Shown: piece after piece, positions 12,522 to 12,545 of the stretch
Layout of the letters: every line of letters starts with the position of its first letter
Position numbering within the stretch: position 1 is the first letter of the stretch
Source of the DNA: CAZHTS01 sp964535315
Lineage (GTDB): Bacteria > Chloroflexota > Anaerolineae > Anaerolineales > Anaerolineaceae
Direction: 5' to 3'
NCBI GenBank assembly: GCA_964535315.1
Contig: CAZHTS010000117.1
Span: forward strand, 1 to 12,545
Length of the DNA: 12,545 bases
The notes under the pieces: model-generated
What the model was told of the DNA's origin: nothing
Seen by the model: the letters and a program-made list of their open reading frames with translations, nothing else
The model's database searches: none
Translations under genes and position numbers: made by a program

Positions 12522-12545
12522 CTGCGTCGCCTGTGCGGCTCTGGA

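Overview
The window looks like a chromosomal segment of a moderately GC-rich, free-living bacterium, most likely a member of the Chloroflexota (Anaerolineae-like). This is an inference from family content: an 887-aa MalT-type LuxR regulator, a ParB/sulfiredoxin-fold protein of a type I associate with that phylum, and intergenic DNA packed with short palindromic repeats. No rRNA, tRNA, CRISPR array, transposase or phage gene is visible.

Left part (1-2830). A VOC/glyoxalase-fold protein (minus) and a YfcE-like metallophosphoesterase (plus) are divergent. The phosphoesterase converges on, and overlaps by 270 bp, a minus-strand ParB-like gene. Further right on the minus strand is a LacI-family repressor. 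Four identical 14-bp perfect palindromes (TGCAACCGGTTGCA) mark its apparent regulon. One sits at the end of the -10 box of a strong lacI promoter. Three lie between lacI and the ParB-like gene, spaced 83 and 52 bp apart, close to whole helical turns. No sugar transport or catabolic gene is nearby.

Middle (about 2830-4120) is a 1.3-kb gene-free repeat island. It holds three copies of a hairpin element with conserved flanks and variable stems, a 44-bp direct repeat, CCTGGGG stem-loops, a GGGCGGCC palindrome and a CGCAGAG palindrome. Further copies of the hairpin element lie at 23-179, 10655-10807 and 11455-11545.

Centre (4122-10586). A good sigma70-like promoter precedes five tightly spaced plus-strand genes: a stand-alone cyclic-nucleotide-binding-domain protein, a polar-amino-acid ABC ATPase, its permease (no binding protein in the window), a PEP-utilizing/rifampin-phosphotransferase-like protein with the phosphohistidine swivel domain but no ATP-grasp domain, and the MalT-like LuxR regulator. 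The last two are in the same reading frame, separated by a stop and one codon. This unusual set is the best candidate for an undescribed functional module.

Right (10587-12545). A flavodoxin-domain protein, a hairpin terminator, a NapH-like membrane polyferredoxin (two CxxxCP motifs and two 4Fe-4S motifs) and an overlapping 72-aa conserved-looking small protein suggest a redox function. The small gene ends inside a short AGTAGAC repeat.
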